Part shown: positions 34,776-49,668 of the stretch, piece after piece
Layout: every line of letters starts with the position of its first letter
Numbering within the stretch: the first letter of the stretch is position 1
NCBI RefSeq assembly: GCF_900496995.4
Contig: NC_044009.1
Coordinates: 53,537,005-53,601,004, forward strand
Length of the DNA stretch: 64,000 nucleotides
Source of the DNA: Aquila chrysaetos chrysaetos
Lineage: Eukaryota > Chordata > Aves > Accipitriformes > Accipitridae
Direction of reading: 5' to 3'
Position numbers and translations under genes: made by a program
Notes under the pieces: model-generated
The model's database searches: none
The model's input: only the letters and a program-made list of their open reading frames with translations
Told to the model about the DNA's origin: nothing

Positions 34776-37700
34776 GTCGGTGGAAGGGCATTTAAAAGGG
34801 TATTGCTAAACGCTGCGGCATGGCTGAGGAAACTAAAACACACTCGCTCCTCCGCGATCAAAAAGTACGAGAGCGGAAAGCCAGCCACGTGACCTGTGGT
34901 TTAGGTGCGCGTTACATAAATCTCTTCTAGCAGATCACCAGGGCACTCGGTATGTGTTGTGCTCATAGGAGAGTTAAGAATTAGGCTTGGCAATTAAAGA
35001 AATCTACTTAATTTTTCCATTCCCACACACAACAATTCTCATGAACGGCTGCTTCTCTCTGCAATAATTTGTCCTTAAAGCACTACTTGCTTCAGACACT
35101 TGCCTGAATTCAACTTGTTCGTTCTTCGACTTGCTCAGCATCCCTCGCATTGCTCAGATTACCTTTTGGCAAAGACGGGAAAAGAATGCTTTCTTTGGAT
35201 AATGGTGTCGGTGTGTGACTTTCCAGCCACAGGCAGGGAAGCAAGAACTGAAGGCCACAGACTGAGAGTAGGAGCTGAAAACATGGCAGAGCAAGGGCAA
35301 AGCAATGCCCTCAACAGAGCGCTTGCGTTTTGGTAGGGAGCAAAGCGGGTTTGGGAGCAAAGAGAAATGTAAATGCCATGCATTTGTGTCCGAGGAAGGC
35401 TGGACATCACGATGGGACTCGTCTGAAACACGCTGTCGTTTTCTGTTGAGTCAGCTGGACAAAAACTGTGCAAAGGAACCAGAGTTCGTCACAATTAACC
35501 CTAGTTGGCATTTGAACCTTTGCAAGGGAAGAGCGGGGCTATTGCTATCAAAACAGAGAAGTAATAAAAACGTACAAGTTACATTCATTTTTCTCAGTAG
35601 AGACCTTTTATGCACCTTTACAAAGTATTGCTGCACGTGCCTTGGACACTCAGCTCCCAGAGAAAAGGCTGGCAGAGGTGCGGGCAGCACGGGGCACAGG
35701 CAGGGGAGGAAGGGGGGCAGCCAGCACCGTGGGGCGAGGGCTTTTAGGTTTTGTCTCTGCCAACCTTGTGGAAGTTCAGCACAGTCTGGTATGTGCTGTC
35801 ACAACAGATTAATTCAGAACTGATCCGCATGCCTTTTATAACGGCTCTGCCTCTATAAATGGTGGTGGAGGCGGCGCAGGGATGGGTGTCCGGCTGTGGC
35901 CGGGAGCACCCACCCACATAAAAGATAACAGCTTTTTAATAGGAGATTGTGAAAGAAGCAGAATGAGGTTTTAAAATGAGTATCATTTAAAAAAAAGAAA
36001 CCTCTGTCTCCTGTTATGCTGGAAACAAGTCCATTTTGGGACTGTAGAGCACTATAGATCACATCACGATCTTGGCAGAAACTCAGGGTAAGTAAAACAA
36101 TGAGCATGGTGGGACGGGGGGATAAGTAAAATTTAACCCCTAGCACAGGGTGAGGGCGCCTGCTTTTTTTGCATGTCTGATTTTAATCGTATTTCTTACA
36201 CAATAACTTCATTTTCCTCCTACTTGCCCAGTCCCTTGCGGCATCAGGTCACTGGGGAGGAGCTGCCTTCCCTCTCGCTCCCTGCTCCGCCGGTCAGCTC
36301 GTGCCCGGTGACGGCACCGGCACAGGAGAGCCACCGGCTGCTCCTCCCACAGCATCAGGAACCACATCCATCCGTCCATCGTACGTCCTTCTAGGTGCTC
36401 TGCCATGCCCAAAAGGACAACCGGGAGAACATGTTTTAACACACACGTTTCAATGTACCTGGACTGGTCATTTGGTAAAGATCTCGCTCGCTGTTTTTTT
36501 AACCTTGTGGTGCCTCTTCTTGCCATCAAGCAAAATTCCCAATAATTTTAGGAGCAAAGTGAAATATTTCATACGAATGATAGCAAACAGGATACTACAT
36601 GCTATTGAAAAATACTGTATCACTTCAGAAACAGTCAGTGCTGGAAAGGAAATCTGAAATGACTTGGAGAAGCCACGGAGATGCCCGCATTTGCATGCCC
36701 CAGCAGAGACGCCTCACCCGGCCGCTGGCTGGAGTACTCCACCTTCACCAGTCCGCCCTGGCAGGGCTCGCAAGTCCTGGGGGTTAGAAAACCCTCCCTG
36801 CGTGGGGCAGGGGCGTACGGCCCCCCCGGGCAGGCTGAGCTCTGTGCTGAAACCTGCCCCTTGAGAGCATCCCACCGCCGTGCCGAGCCGTGCCGAGCAC
36901 ACGGACCCATCCCGCGGCGCACAACCGGGCTCTTCCCTGCGCAGGGGACAGTGCCCAGACTGGGGTTTCTGATAGCACCCGGGGGAGCGTCCACCCACCC
37001 GCAGCCAGGAACGCTGCTGGAGCCAGGCACCGGCCGCAGCCGGCAGCCCTCCCTCCTCGCCGGCGGTGGCCAGGCAGGGCAAGCTGTCTAGCCAAGGGAG
37101 GCAAAATGGAGGGAAAAGCAAGCACCAGGCTGGAGACAAGAGGGGAACAATCAAGCCTGGAAAATGCCTTCCCTTACAAAGCAGGCAGATAGTTATCCTC
37201 TGTGCAGGACGATTTTCCATCGGATGAGAATTAAAGAATTTTTTTCCACATTGCTGTCATCTCACAAACGGTTTTTACAAAAAATGAAATCACAAGTTTT
37301 CACCAAAAAGGAAGGTTTGCAGAATTGGGCTGGCAGCAATTGCTGCGGGCACACTGTCGAGGGACCCCATCTGGGTGCAGTTTCACCACTGCCAGGGAGA
37401 CTGACCACTTGCCATCCAAAGCAGCCAAAGTATGGACCCAGAGGCCTCCTGCAGCCTGACGGATCCATATCTGCATGAAGCACCCGACTGCACGAAAAAA
37501 TACTTAATTGAGATTTTTGGCACACGAGGAGGTTTCTATCAGAGTCTCAGTCAAGCTATCCTAGTCCTAAGCCTTAACACAATGTGTGATTACAAACCCC
37601 CAAAACAATAACCCAGTGTGACATAAGCAGAAACAAGAGCAATCTTAGTGCCTGTACAGATTACAATCCATTCTAACTCATCACTTCAGTAACGTTCATT

Positions 37701-39339
37701 TCAAGTAATATTTAAGCAAAGTCAGTTTATTTCAGATCTATAAACTCCACTGGTAAATGGCACTCACTAGTCAGCCCGATCTGCAGAACGAAGCCTTTCC
37801 TCTCTACAGTCCAAAACCCCCAGTGACAAGAGAGCGGCACGTGGGGTGCCGGCATTTGCTGGACTCGGGAGCCACGGCCGGCTGGCCCCAGCCCTGCACC
37901 TCACCTTCCCAGCTCATTCCACGGGCTTCTTCAGCTGAACAGGCACACGTCTCCTGGCTTTAGAAGTGCGTTTGTCTGTCAACCCAGGAAGCGCAGACGT
38001 GGCACACCGACACTTCTGTTCCCTGATAGCCATCTTCTGGTCTGACAAAAGCCAGATAAAACCCAGATTTTGCAGGAGATATTGGTGATACAGCAGGCAG
38101 GGAAACAGTATTTCTCACCTTTAAAGGAGTATTGGCAATGCTTTAGGATGCAATAGTCAGTGAAAGGATTTTTGGTTTTATTCTTATTGCATAGCAGTCC
38201 TGATGCCTTGCCATGAATGACCTGTAACTGCCCCGGGGAGCAAGCCTTCAGACATGGCTGAGTGTTTATGTGAAGGATGTTGCCTACCTGTGCCTTCCTG
38301 GGGATCTCGAGGAACATCGTTTCTTTCTTCAGCCAAAGGCTGGATTAGCATTAGTATATATTATTTAGTAAAACCAATTTAAAATATAGCCACTGAAACA
38401 CTTTTATATTTGGCAGATACCTGCAGTGAAAAAAATAACATATTCTGGCCCAAGCTCAAACTATTTCAGTCTGTAAGTGCTATCAGTGCCACAGAAGTCC
38501 ACGTTTCCAGTTAATGTTCCCTCTTTACACTAAACTGCTGCTGCTGTTCCACCTCACTGAGCTCCCCCATGCTCTGTCCTCCTGGCTGCTCGGGAAGGCG
38601 TTCCCCGGAGCAGAGGAAATCCCGGTGCCAGGAAAACGTTGGCACAGCCCTCCTCCTGCTCCAGGGGATCCGCTCATTGCCCTGGACTGCGGCAGTGTTG
38701 GTCCATTCCCATCTTAAACGTTCATCCCTCAAAAACACAGCATCTTGCAACAGAGAAATACCCTGTCAGAAAACATCTGGCCCACACACCTGGAGGAAGG
38801 TTTGTGGCTGGCATGTGACGAGTCCCTGCGGTCCCCGTGCCTCTCCTGGCAGACAGATGGGGACAGAAATGTGTTGCATGTCACAGCAGCACCACGGGGA
38901 CGATTTTAGTTGTCCCTCCTTCACCCCCGAGAAGGGGAATGAGCATCCGGGCAGATCCAGGCAGAACCCCTCTGGGTTAAGGGGCAGCACTGACCCTGCT
39001 CACAGTTTATGTTTTTCTCACCTCCTCCATGGTGATTGTTGAGAAAAAAATATGTTTAAAAAGCAATGCACAACAGGGGGAAAACGCTCTCCTTTTTCCT
39101 GAGAAAAGTAAGCAGTATCTCAGGGATGGCATCTGCTTACTTGCTAAAGCATACTGACTAATGCGGGATGGAGGTGACTCAAAGCCTCTTCCCCTTTTCC
39201 TGCTCACAATCACCCCACTAAGTGCCTTTGAAAACAAACAAAGTGCATTTCAGTTCCTCAGGCAACCCTCTTTTACGTTTCTGAAACCGAGTGACTCATC
39301 CCCAAACAAGCCGACAGGAGAAACAAATAAAATCTCCAA

Positions 39340-39740
39340 TCGGGACCTCGGTCCCAGCTGCCCCCGCAGCCCCCTGCCGCCCGCCGCACCGGCACGGAGG
39401 GGCCAGGCGCTGCCACGGGCCCCTCCACCAGCCACGCACCCACGGTCCCCGCGCGTACCCCATCCGTCACAGACCGACCGCTGTCGCGCTGGCCAGGCTC
39501 AAAGCTGCACGAAGCCGAGCCGAAGGGGAGCGTGAGTCAGACCCTGGAGATGACAAAGGATGCTCTGCTCCAGCCTCCTCCCCGGTCCAGCGCTGGCTCC
39601 GCGCCGGGGCCGGAGGGACGGGCAGCCTCGCGTCCTCTCCAGGAGCAGACAGGAGTCCCAGGGCAGTACTGTAGAGAAATTGTTTGCAACCCCCTGGAGA
39701 GGCAGAGCAGGAGCGTGCATCGACGCTGCTCCTGGGGCTG
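39340..39740. other. CpG-rich block between CYTIP and ACVR1C
   Basis: About 400 bp of GC- and CpG-rich sequence away from any recognised gene start. A GTGAGT at 39532 on the plus strand is a weak donor-like match. It may be an orphan CpG island or a chance GC-rich patch. Confidence 0.3.
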
Positions 39741-41592
39741 CCCACCACCAGTGCAGAGCCTCTGCCGCTCTTCAGCCAAGTCCAGCTCAGCGCTGAACTC
39801 CCAAGCAAAGTACACGCAGCAACATACGGGTGCCAGCCAGCACTGCCAGATAATGTTTGTCTTGCTCTTTAAACCTCTCTGACACGCTGTTACTGTTGGC
39901 AGACTAGCAATACAGCGTTATGAACACACCATGCTTTCATCCCTCCGGTCTCCTCCAATGTGCCCATGGTGCTGACGCATTCTGGGCAGACGCACAGCGC
40001 TGGTTCCTCCATGCTGACAGCCGTCAGCTCAGGGAGGGCTGATGGAAAGGGAAGAGCGGAGCAAACACACTGGCAGGGCTCTGCTTTTCTCCTACCGGTT
40101 TCTGTGGAGGGAAAGCAGAAAAACCTCCTCTTCCATCCTCCGACCCCAGAGAGCTGCTCCTTTCCTCCTCCATGGGGATCTAGTCCTTGGTCGATCCCCA
40201 TCTCCGCCCCTCCAGTCCCAGAGCTCCCAGTCCCTTTACAGGCATCCCAGTTCCCAGAAGTATCTCCAGCGCTGGTGCCCGCAGAGGGACTCCCTGCTGC
40301 ACATCAGAGCAGATCCCGGCCTCACCATCACTTGCCAGGAGCAGCGCTGGTCCGTAACGGAGCTCGGGCACGGCTGGCTCTGCTCGTCCCCACCGCCCTG
40401 CAACAACCCCAACTCGTGCCCGCAGCCCTGGGTTCAGGGCACAGCACCGTCCTGAAGGACCACGGCCCTGAGACACCTTCGGGACAGCTCGATCGTGACA
40501 AGGAGCTGCTGCTTGATTGCAACTTTATCTGCCAAATGTGGCTTGCTGCTTTCTCGGTGGTGTTACCTCCATGGGTTGGGCTTGGCTTCCCCATGCACAT
40601 TCAGGCCCTGTGCTTCCTTGCAGACATTCAGGCTCTGCTCTAACCGTTTCTCCTGTTCTTTATACAGCTGCTTTGAACTACAAATTTCCAGCTCTTTTGA
40701 AAGGAAATCAAAACTGTTGTGACACTAAGGGACTGATTTTGCATTAAAATAATTGGAAGGATGACCACAGACTTAGAATGGATTTGCATTTAATGAAAAG
40801 AGAACTGGGTTCTTACGTGATCTTGCTGAAAAGGCAACATGAGGATGTTCCCATGAGTTGGTTTAATCTGAATAACTTCATACGCTGTGATACAGACTGA
40901 TTTGAGTGCACAAACCCTCCTTGAGACTGTGATGAAATCTGCTGTGTGATTTCAGTCTCTCCCCATATTTTTCGAATAAGATTTTGTATTGTCACACTTT
41001 AACATGTAGACAAACCACACAAGCTATTTTAAGTAGCTAGTCCTTTGTACTACCAACTTTTCCATTTGACAAGTAGCTCGTAAACCATGCAATGACTCAG
41101 AATAACGGTTTGAGTACTGAAATGAGTATCACCCCATATCTCTCAGCATAGCTGCTGATCTATCTCATGTGCTCTTCTCTGCTTTCCTAATCAAAACATA
41201 AATTTTTCAGAATACCAAGATATGAAGTATAGGGCTGATTTTGAAGAAGTCTTGAACAACAAGCCTCTTGCCGAGGGTTTGAATTGTCCTGAAAGTTTAG
41301 ATTCCTAACTTCTACATAACCTTAGTTTCCGTGATTTTTATATTAGATTTTCAAACACTTACAGAAATCTAAGATAACAATCCCGAGCAATAATCTTGGT
41401 GACTCTTTTATAGCCAGTAAATTTCCAGCACCTCTCATTTAACTTACCAGTGAAATCAGAAAGGTGTTTCATAATGAATCAAGCATGAGCAGCAATACAG
41501 AAATACACCAAATATCTGTCCAGTTCATTTTTAAACAAATACATACCAAGGACTCAATAGTACATTTAAGGAAAATAACCAGTTGGAGGGGG

Positions 41593-41612
41593 AAAAAAAA
41601 AAAAAAAAAAAA
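41593..41612. repeat. A20 homopolymer
   Basis: Twenty consecutive A on the plus strand in intergenic DNA, preceded by a GGGGG run. No retroposed body was recognised next to it. Confidence 0.9.
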
Positions 41613-44600
41613 TCCAACAAACCCCTTAATTTTATCAGTGCAGTGTAGAGATTTTTATGCTTCCATATACTATGTACGAACAGGTGTGTCTGTGTATGAA
41701 CACTTACAGGGAGATTTTATATACATACAGGAAGACAGAGAGATAAGCAGTTTGTGTGCAATGTCACAGAGAGCTCGGTGTCCTCCAGCGAGGGCAGAAG
41801 AGCTGTGCCGATCCATGGTAGGGAAGAACCCTGAAAGACGCGCATTTGCTTGCAGCCATCTGACCGTGCTCCGGGTTCACCTCCGCCACACCAGGACTTC
41901 CCCACAGCTGTGTACTCTGCACCGCTGGGACAGGTCTTTCAGAAAGAGAACACCAGGTTTGTGGTGTCGGGGTAGGTCGATATGTTTCACAGCAAAACTG
42001 TCCTGTTAAAGGGGATTTCTGCTTCCTATTATTGGAGTAGATTTAGGGCACACAGCTTAGCAGGTCTACCCCCTCTCAGGAGCAGGTAAAGGGCACTCAG
42101 CTGCATATACACACAATAATGTACATAACTGCTTGTTCATAACGGAAGATCCCCAGACGACTGCAGTACCACTGTGTTGTAGCATCCCATTCATACTGCT
42201 GTCTCATTAAAAGATAATTTTCATCTGTGGTCATCTTATTTGCTATTCAAACCATTCTCAAAAGGTTTAAAAGAAAGTAGATTTTAGTGTTATGTTTCCC
42301 CCTGCACACACTATGAAAACTCAGCTGAGTATTAATTTAATCTTAAAATTTCTCATAATTTTGCTAGCACCGAGACACCAGTTAGACCAAATCCCTCCTG
42401 TGGTGCAGTTCTGCAAGTTATGGCTTCTCAGCTATTGCAGTCCAGCCCAGCGGAGAATGAGGCAAACCCCATAAATCCCATCAAACCCAAAGCCTCTTGC
42501 TGGTCTGTGCCATCGCCACCACAAACCAGCACAGAGTGGCTTTTTGGGGGCTGTTTCCCCACACTCTGCTCCCACTGCAGTGGTCCCTTCATCCACGAGA
42601 GGGCCTGAAATGGCAGCACACCGATTTCTACCCCCTCTGATTTGTTCCCTGTTTCACTGGAAATGAATTCCCAAACAGCAAAGCCAGTTCTCTTAGGGCA
42701 GGGCTGTGAAACAAGAGTGCTTCTCAGAAGGGTATTCCCCAGCTCCTGGGGGCACCTGGAGTTCTAGCAAACATTCCCAGCACCGTGCAGTTTGAAGCAA
42801 ATCATTCAGTGAGTCGATAACCATCACCTTCAGAGTGCAGAGAGCACCCCTCCTTCCCCTCAGATGCTTTATTGAAAGGCTTAGCGTGAAATGGGAGAGT
42901 AAGGCATTTGTAGGATATATACCAGGTCTGCCATATTGGCTTATTAAAGTATTATAAACATACTTAAACACAAAGTCCATTGCAATGCTTTATACAGTAA
43001 TTTGCAAAGAAAAAACTTTATGAAGATAATGCAAGGGAAAATCCTAGCTTCTTTCAGTCCCCTTCACATTTACTTTGAGCCCAGATTCTAGGCCTATGCC
43101 AGATCCTATACTCATGCTGGTATTAAGTACAGCAGTATCTAAAGTAAATTCTTTAATATTAAACTGACAGAACCTTAAAATACAGTCCCTTGCTTCCAGT
43201 CTCCAAAGACAGGCCAGCCCTCAAAGTGGGAGGCAGGTTCTTAAAACGGCATCCTACCACCCAGACTGTTGCAGCCACAGGATGCCTGGGCAATGACAAA
43301 GAGTGCAATTAAATTGATACCAAATAATTAAGAGGCAATCAAACACTTAATGCAAGAGGAAAAGAACCTGCCTCTGCAGCATAATAATGCTGCAGCCTAT
43401 TGACTGGAGATTGCTTATTTTTGCTATTTTCTCCTCCTTTTTGTTTTCTTTATGGACTACCTACACATTTCCTGGGCTCTCATGAACTCACATGCCTCCT
43501 AAATTCCCACAGTTCATCAGGCCCAGGAAAGAATTAATAAAATATTTGAAAGAAAACAAGATGCTGCAGCCTTCCAAAATCCAGTCATTTGTCAACGAGA
43601 TCGTGCCATTCCCACAGCTGTGAAATAAACGGTGCATCACCCAGGCAGTGACTGGGTGGGCGATTGGCAGGTCCTCTGCAGATGCACACTTCTCTCCTCT
43701 GTGCGCACACATGCAAGCTCTTTATACTAATTATGTGTGTATAATGTGTATATGTGTATATTATGCACGTGTATACACCCTCCTTCAGCCACTTAGAAAA
43801 GTCACGGAAATCTTTAGACTTCATAAGCAATTTCCATTACAAAACAAAGCCTTTCTGTTCTGCATGCTAAGTTACAGCCGTTTCTAGTCTGCCACTTCTA
43901 TGAATTCAGCTCACAGCATAATGAACAGAGACAGGAAACACCAGCTACAGAGCTCGGAGGGGAGTTGCATCCTTACAAGTAACAGAGCAGCGGTTTGTGT
44001 CTCAGCAAGGCTTTACATTTGAGTTCACGGTTAACCAACTCTAAAATGCACAGGGAAGGGGGGGGGGACTTTCCTAGGAGCAGAGCTCAGGCAAAGCTGC
44101 CCGCTTCTGAAGCATCCATCCTTCTAAGGCTGAGATGCCTGCAGGGTTTCTGCCCACACTCACATTATCGGGGCAGGAGGAACAAGCGAGGAGTCATCCT
44201 CTGCAGGACATGAACCTGTACCTTCAGGGACTTGTGAGCTGGCTCTTCTCCTTTTCTACCAGGTTTGTACCGATGACTCCTGTGGAGTTGGTTTACCTAA
44301 TAACAAGAAAATGAAGAATTAGCCCTTTCTGTTTTAGGCCCAAATCCCCCACTGAGCAATTTCTCATGAACACCTCTCCCCACGTGAAAGCCCTTGGCAT
44401 TTTGCTGGCGTGCCAAGCACCACGCCTGCCCCCCGAGCTGGGATGCGGTGGCTGGGGCGCAGCACCCGCATACAAAAGCACCCGTCTAGCTCACAGGGAC
44501 AAGCTGCTCCTCCTTCCACATGTGCTGGAAAAGAGGACCCCCAAGGAAGCAGGAATTTCTCAGGCTGCTGGCAGTGCACCATTTTGCTCTCCCGGGCGAT

Positions 44601-45842
44601 GGACACCAGCCCGGCGCGGTGCTGGCCAGGGGATGGCAGCCGACGCTTGCAGACAAGACACAAGCTGCTGCTGTTCCACTGGGGACCCGGTCCAGGGCCA
44701 CCCAAACTTGCCTTACAGCAACCAGAACCTGCGCTTCATAGCCAGCATCAGACCTGGCAATTAGAACTTCCTTGAAATGTGCAGTTACCAAAAAGTAAAA
44801 GTGCACTTATGATCCCACTGTGTGTTGCAGAAGGGCCGAACTCAAAAGTAATTGCCTACAATACAAAGGTCTTTTTAAGAAAAAAAAAAATAAAAGCCCA
44901 CAGTACCCTTCAAAAGCCATGTAAGTCTTGATACTCTTGGGTAGTAGCACGGTGGATTTCATTTTGACATGCCTTAAATCTGAATAAAGCCTGACTTAAA
45001 TCCCCCGGTTACGGTTATGTTAGGGGGATTTTCAAGCAAGCCGACTTCAGAATTGAAGTGCTCTGTGTGAGCTGGTCTCACTCAGATTTACACCACTGAG
45101 CACCTAGATAGCTGGAAGAGTGGGATCCAGGGACTCTTGTATGAAAGGGAGATCAGACAGAGTTCACACCAGCACAGGTGCAAGAACAACATGCTAAGGC
45201 CGAGAGCAGGCTCTCCTCCCTACAGGTACAAGACGTCAACCCCTTATCTCGGGAAGGTTGCTCTCCAGCACGGGGAAGAAGCTGCCACTTCCCAGGCAGG
45301 GAGGCATGAGGGTACAAGGAACGCTCTGGTTCAGCACCGGTGCTTACTAGCTGTTCATCTCCTTTGGTAGAATAAGGGTTCATAGCCAGAAGCAGAAGCT
45401 GGACGTTTCACGCATCACCACGTCCGCCGCACACCAGGGAGAGCACGTGCAAGGAGGAACGGCGAGGCAGAGCTCACACACCATCGCTGCACGCCACCCT
45501 ACAGAACGGGAGTCCGGAAAAAACGCAGGATGCCCTTCCAGATGTGACTCATTCCCCATTTTGCAGCACACCGGCCAGGAGCAGCGATGGGAAGCTTGCC
45601 CTTTCCCAGTGTCTGCAGAGACCCGAGAGCCCCGTGCTCGGCGGCGGCAGCCCCCTGCCCAGCACACCTGCCGGGTGAGGGGCTGGGGGGCACACGCTGG
45701 CGGAAGAGCTTTGGCTCATGTTTGACGCCTCCAATGTCTACAAGTTACCTGACACAGCCCTCAACCCTTTTCCGCTCACAAAATGAACATGAAAAAAAAT
45801 AGTTTTACACTTCACGGGAACACAATGGCAGAGTGTGCTTAA

Positions 45843-45848
45843 TTTATT
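45843..45848 (-). promoter_or_regulatory. Probable poly(A) signal of ACVR1C
   Basis: AATAAA on the minus strand, followed 17 bases later by a CA cleavage-type dinucleotide (about 45826) and a GT-rich TTGTGTTCCCGTGAAGTGT. It ends the AT-rich tract that follows the ACVR1C stop. Confidence 0.5.
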
Positions 45849-48800
45849 AAAATCGCCACGTCTTTCTGAAAGTATACCAGTATGTAAAATATGCATACAA
45901 AATACAACATTTAAACAAATTATTTACACCCAGGGCAGCTGCAATATCAAGCAATAACTTTAGCAATAGTTTTTAAAATAACTTGCTGCAGTGTACACTA
46001 GATTAGGTATTTCACAATATGAAGGTTGAATTTTAGCATTGTACTGCTATACTAAGTTCTAAAATATTACAGTACTTCCAGATAAAATATTAATGCTTCT
46101 TTAAAAAACAGACAACTCGGAAACTAGCTTGTAGATTGACAGAACACTACACATTTCTCTTTGGGGACTGAAAACCACAGCAGATTTAGACACAAATGTA
46201 ATAGCTACATTCAAAATACATTCAGTCTATTTATGCCAAAAATACATTCAGTATAACTTATAACTTATTGCACATTTCTTGTATTCTGTAGAAATATATT
46301 GTACCTCTTAACACTTATTTCCCATACATTCATAAATTGTGCTGCCTGTTAAAACAGAACATGGATGTCTTTCCCTAAAAGCTTCAAACGGATTGGGGTG
46401 CCGCAGCACATAGGGATGACCCCCCCCCACACCGTTCAGAATCACAGACACGGAGCTTGCACTGCCAAGGTAAGAGCGGTCCGATTCACAGGAGAAGTTT
46501 AGCTCCAGGTGCTGCCGCTGGCACGGGGCTCTGCATGCAGGCCAAGGAGAGCTTTAGAAAACCGACACAAAACCACAGTAGGAATTTTTGAGCCCTAACC
46601 TTGATCAGCACACACCACTACACACAAATGCGCTTCTGCATCAGTATCTGCAGACCACAAAGAATGCAACAGAGCGTCTTCCCACCCGTCCTCACAATGA
46701 AACCCACCACGCGGGTGGGAGCCCTGCGGAAGCGCTACCTGCCGCAGACCGAAGTCCTGGTGCTAAACTTGCCCATGTAGTGGTGAGGCAGTTCGTAAGA
46801 TACCGTTCAACAGCCACAAATTAAACACAGAAACTTCCTTCCCATTAGCAGTGATGTGCTGGGGACATTCCTGAGCCCATCAACGGTCACAGGAGATCCC
46901 AGCAGACAGGGACTGCAAGAAGATCTTGCTTCGTTCAGTGTCAAGACCCGTTGTAGGGACTAGACATATTTCTAAACAAATTTATTTATAATTCCTGAAT
47001 CTATTACCAAAAAAAGAAGTGACATAACAATGACTAAAATATTATAGGATTCTTTATAGGGTCACAAGAGGGAATGATTTGGTTAAGTGCAAATGACTAT
47101 AAAAGTAGCAAGTGCAAAAGAGATTACAGTTTCAATTTCTCAAGGGGTATTTGGAGGCAGCAGTTAAGGAAGCAAAAAAAAAAATTAGGTGCTAGAGAAA
47201 ATGTTAATTAACCTTCCCTTTCAGTTTGTATTCCATGCGAAGTTTTAGGTTGTTATTAGAAGCAAATTTAAAAAATTAGTAACTCCCCCAAACTAGAAGC
47301 ATCAATTAGGAGAGGCTAAATGTGGTGACTGGTCTTGAGCATCCTTGAGCTTGAAAATTTTTATGAGCTTAAGAACTTGTGCTTTAAGTGAAGATTAGCA
47401 GGAACGTTAGTAACCTCTCAAGAAACCTAAGCCTCTCTAAAACCACAAAGAAGTGTCTCAGCATAACTCTGTTCTTAAATTTGAACAGGACAAATCTACA
47501 TTGAGGAGAAAGGCCACTAAAACAAGGGGGTTTGTTTTTGTTTTTTTTTTTTTAAAAAGGAGCATACCGTTTACAAACATCTTAAAGCCCAGTATAACAA
47601 CATCAGCCCCTTGGCTGAGTTCTGTTTAACTCTAGTTTGCCAAAACGTACATTTACCTCAACAACAAAAGAAAAAAGAAAACCAGTGCAAAAATGTTGAG
47701 GTAAGTGAAAAGCTAGGGCAAACAGACCATAACATCTCATGCCATCAGATATGCGCAGGAAAAGATTTAAAGTATTCCCAGGGCTAGAGCCGTGACCTGG
47801 GAGAGGTGCAGCCGAGCCAGACCAGCATCCGGCTGCACAGAGCATCCTCCCCTTCGCACACCTCCCCAGCTCAGCACCAAAAGGGTCTTTTTCAGATTCC
47901 AGGGTTGTTCAACAATTTGCAGAGAGTCAAGAGGGAAACTGAGAAAACATAGGCTAAAAATCTGCCACCACGGAAAAGTGACCGAACGGATAGGACAAAG
48001 CAAGTGGCATTTACAACTAAAAAGAAGTTACCCATGGTGGTTACACTGGTGTCTGAAGCAAGGTTAAATTAAAAAAAGCAAGGGGAGCAGGCTGTATCCC
48101 AGGGCAGACTGTGGAGGAGCCGCAGAGGAACACAGGCTCGTGCCAGTGAGCTCCCCCTTGCACATCCTGCCCGATTTCATTACACCACGGTGTAAATAAC
48201 AACCGGGTGTGCTGCGGCATAAGGCCACTGTAACAGCCGCACGAGCCTCGCGAAGGCAGGGACCACATTTATTTCAGCAGACACAACATGCACAGACCAC
48301 AGCTCGGTCCCCAGAGCGGAGGAGGGCTGCAGCAAGTACTGTCCCTGATCGCCAGCTCACTACTGTGGTACCCAGTAAACCCTCTCCTAGCTCTACCCTG
48401 AGAGTGGGTCACCAAAGCGCCTTATGCCAAAAAGCACATTTTTTTTAATTTCACAGTGCGACTTTAGTCTAGCATGGTTCCTGACCCAGAGGAGCTTCTG
48501 CACAGACACCAAATTCCTCCACCGTGCAATCCAATTCACAGGGAAAGAATCCCCAGGAACAGTTACCAGATACACTTCAAGGGCACAGATACTTTCAAAG
48601 GATAATATAGATAAAAAGTGCATAGGACTGAATTTAAAATGGAAGAAAACCCCCTAGAGAGCATTCTGATCACTCTCACTGTGAAGTTCAAGGAATGTCT
48701 CCATTTTAGGCAAAGTAATTAATATGTTTTAAAAGTGGTATAAGAGAAGCTAATAGTGTCCCTTGGTCATCCTGCGTTTTGTATGGCAACTGATGAAGTT

Positions 48801-49645
48801 TCCACTAATGAGTCTTAAAGCATCAAGGCTGCTGTAACCATCACCGGCTTTGCTATCGAGACGGTTCCTTTACACTGCTCAGCACACACCGCTCTTTCCT
48901 CCGCTCCCCCCTGCACAATCATGAACCTGCTCAACCACAAACCGTACCGCTAACAACAGAGACCGTACCCGCTGTCAGCGTAGGGGCGGGTGTACTTGGG
49001 ATGAACTTGATTCTGTTGCATTCTCCTTTGGAAACTACAGTACTTTTTGCTTTAGAATTGTTTCCTTCAGTTGTTTCAGCATTATTTTAAACAGCTATTT
49101 GTGTTTCGTGACTCACGACTCCAGCGTGGGTAGGCAGCGCTGTGACTGCGCAGCTGCGTGACGCTGCGAGGCGCAGACGTTCAGGAACACGCTGGAGCCA
49201 TTTTCAGAGTTCCTCAGGCTAGTTGTTCACGGGTACGCCATACCGGCAGGTCACCCTGCAAGACGACTCTGCCACTTCACTACGCTTCACTCTTTGACAC
49301 GTTCTCCTTGTTAATTGTTCTAAATGACTGGTTTTAATGCATATTTTAACACAGTACTGTGGTTGTTCACAAACATTTGATTCTTTTCTCTCAGAAGAAG
49401 AGCTAACTGGGTCTGCAAGCACCAGGAGCTCTGGAAAGATGGACCGTCTCCTTTTGGGCACCTTCCTGAGTGCTAAAACAATTCTGAAAAGTCCATTTCA
49501 CCTGCACAGTTTAAATACTTTTGAAGAAACAGTCCTAATACTATTTAAAATTACTTTTACTCCACTATCGTTGATTTCAGACACCTTATTCTGCACATTC
49601 AAGAAGAGTTGATTTCAATGGATAAGACGTTTCCTTTTCCCACTT

Positions 49646-49668
49646 AAAAAAAAAAAAAAAAAAAAAAA
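49646..49668. repeat. A23 homopolymer
   Basis: Twenty-three A on the plus strand, read as poly-U in the proposed ACVR1C 3' untranslated region. Confidence 0.9.

Larger units (their letters stand above)
34776..45825. other. Intergenic region between CYTIP start and ACVR1C 3' end
   Basis: Eleven kb with no recognised gene. GC-rich patches lie at about 36700-37090 and 39340-39740. Simple tracts include A20 at 41593-41612, G10 at 44058-44067 and a TG/TA-rich stretch near 43725-43775. Open frames show no family motifs. Confidence 0.45.

Noticed and set aside
34790-34797. TTTTAAAT on the minus strand as a CYTIP TATA box
   Set aside because: It lies only 15 bases before the ATG, so a start 25-30 bases downstream would fall inside the coding sequence.
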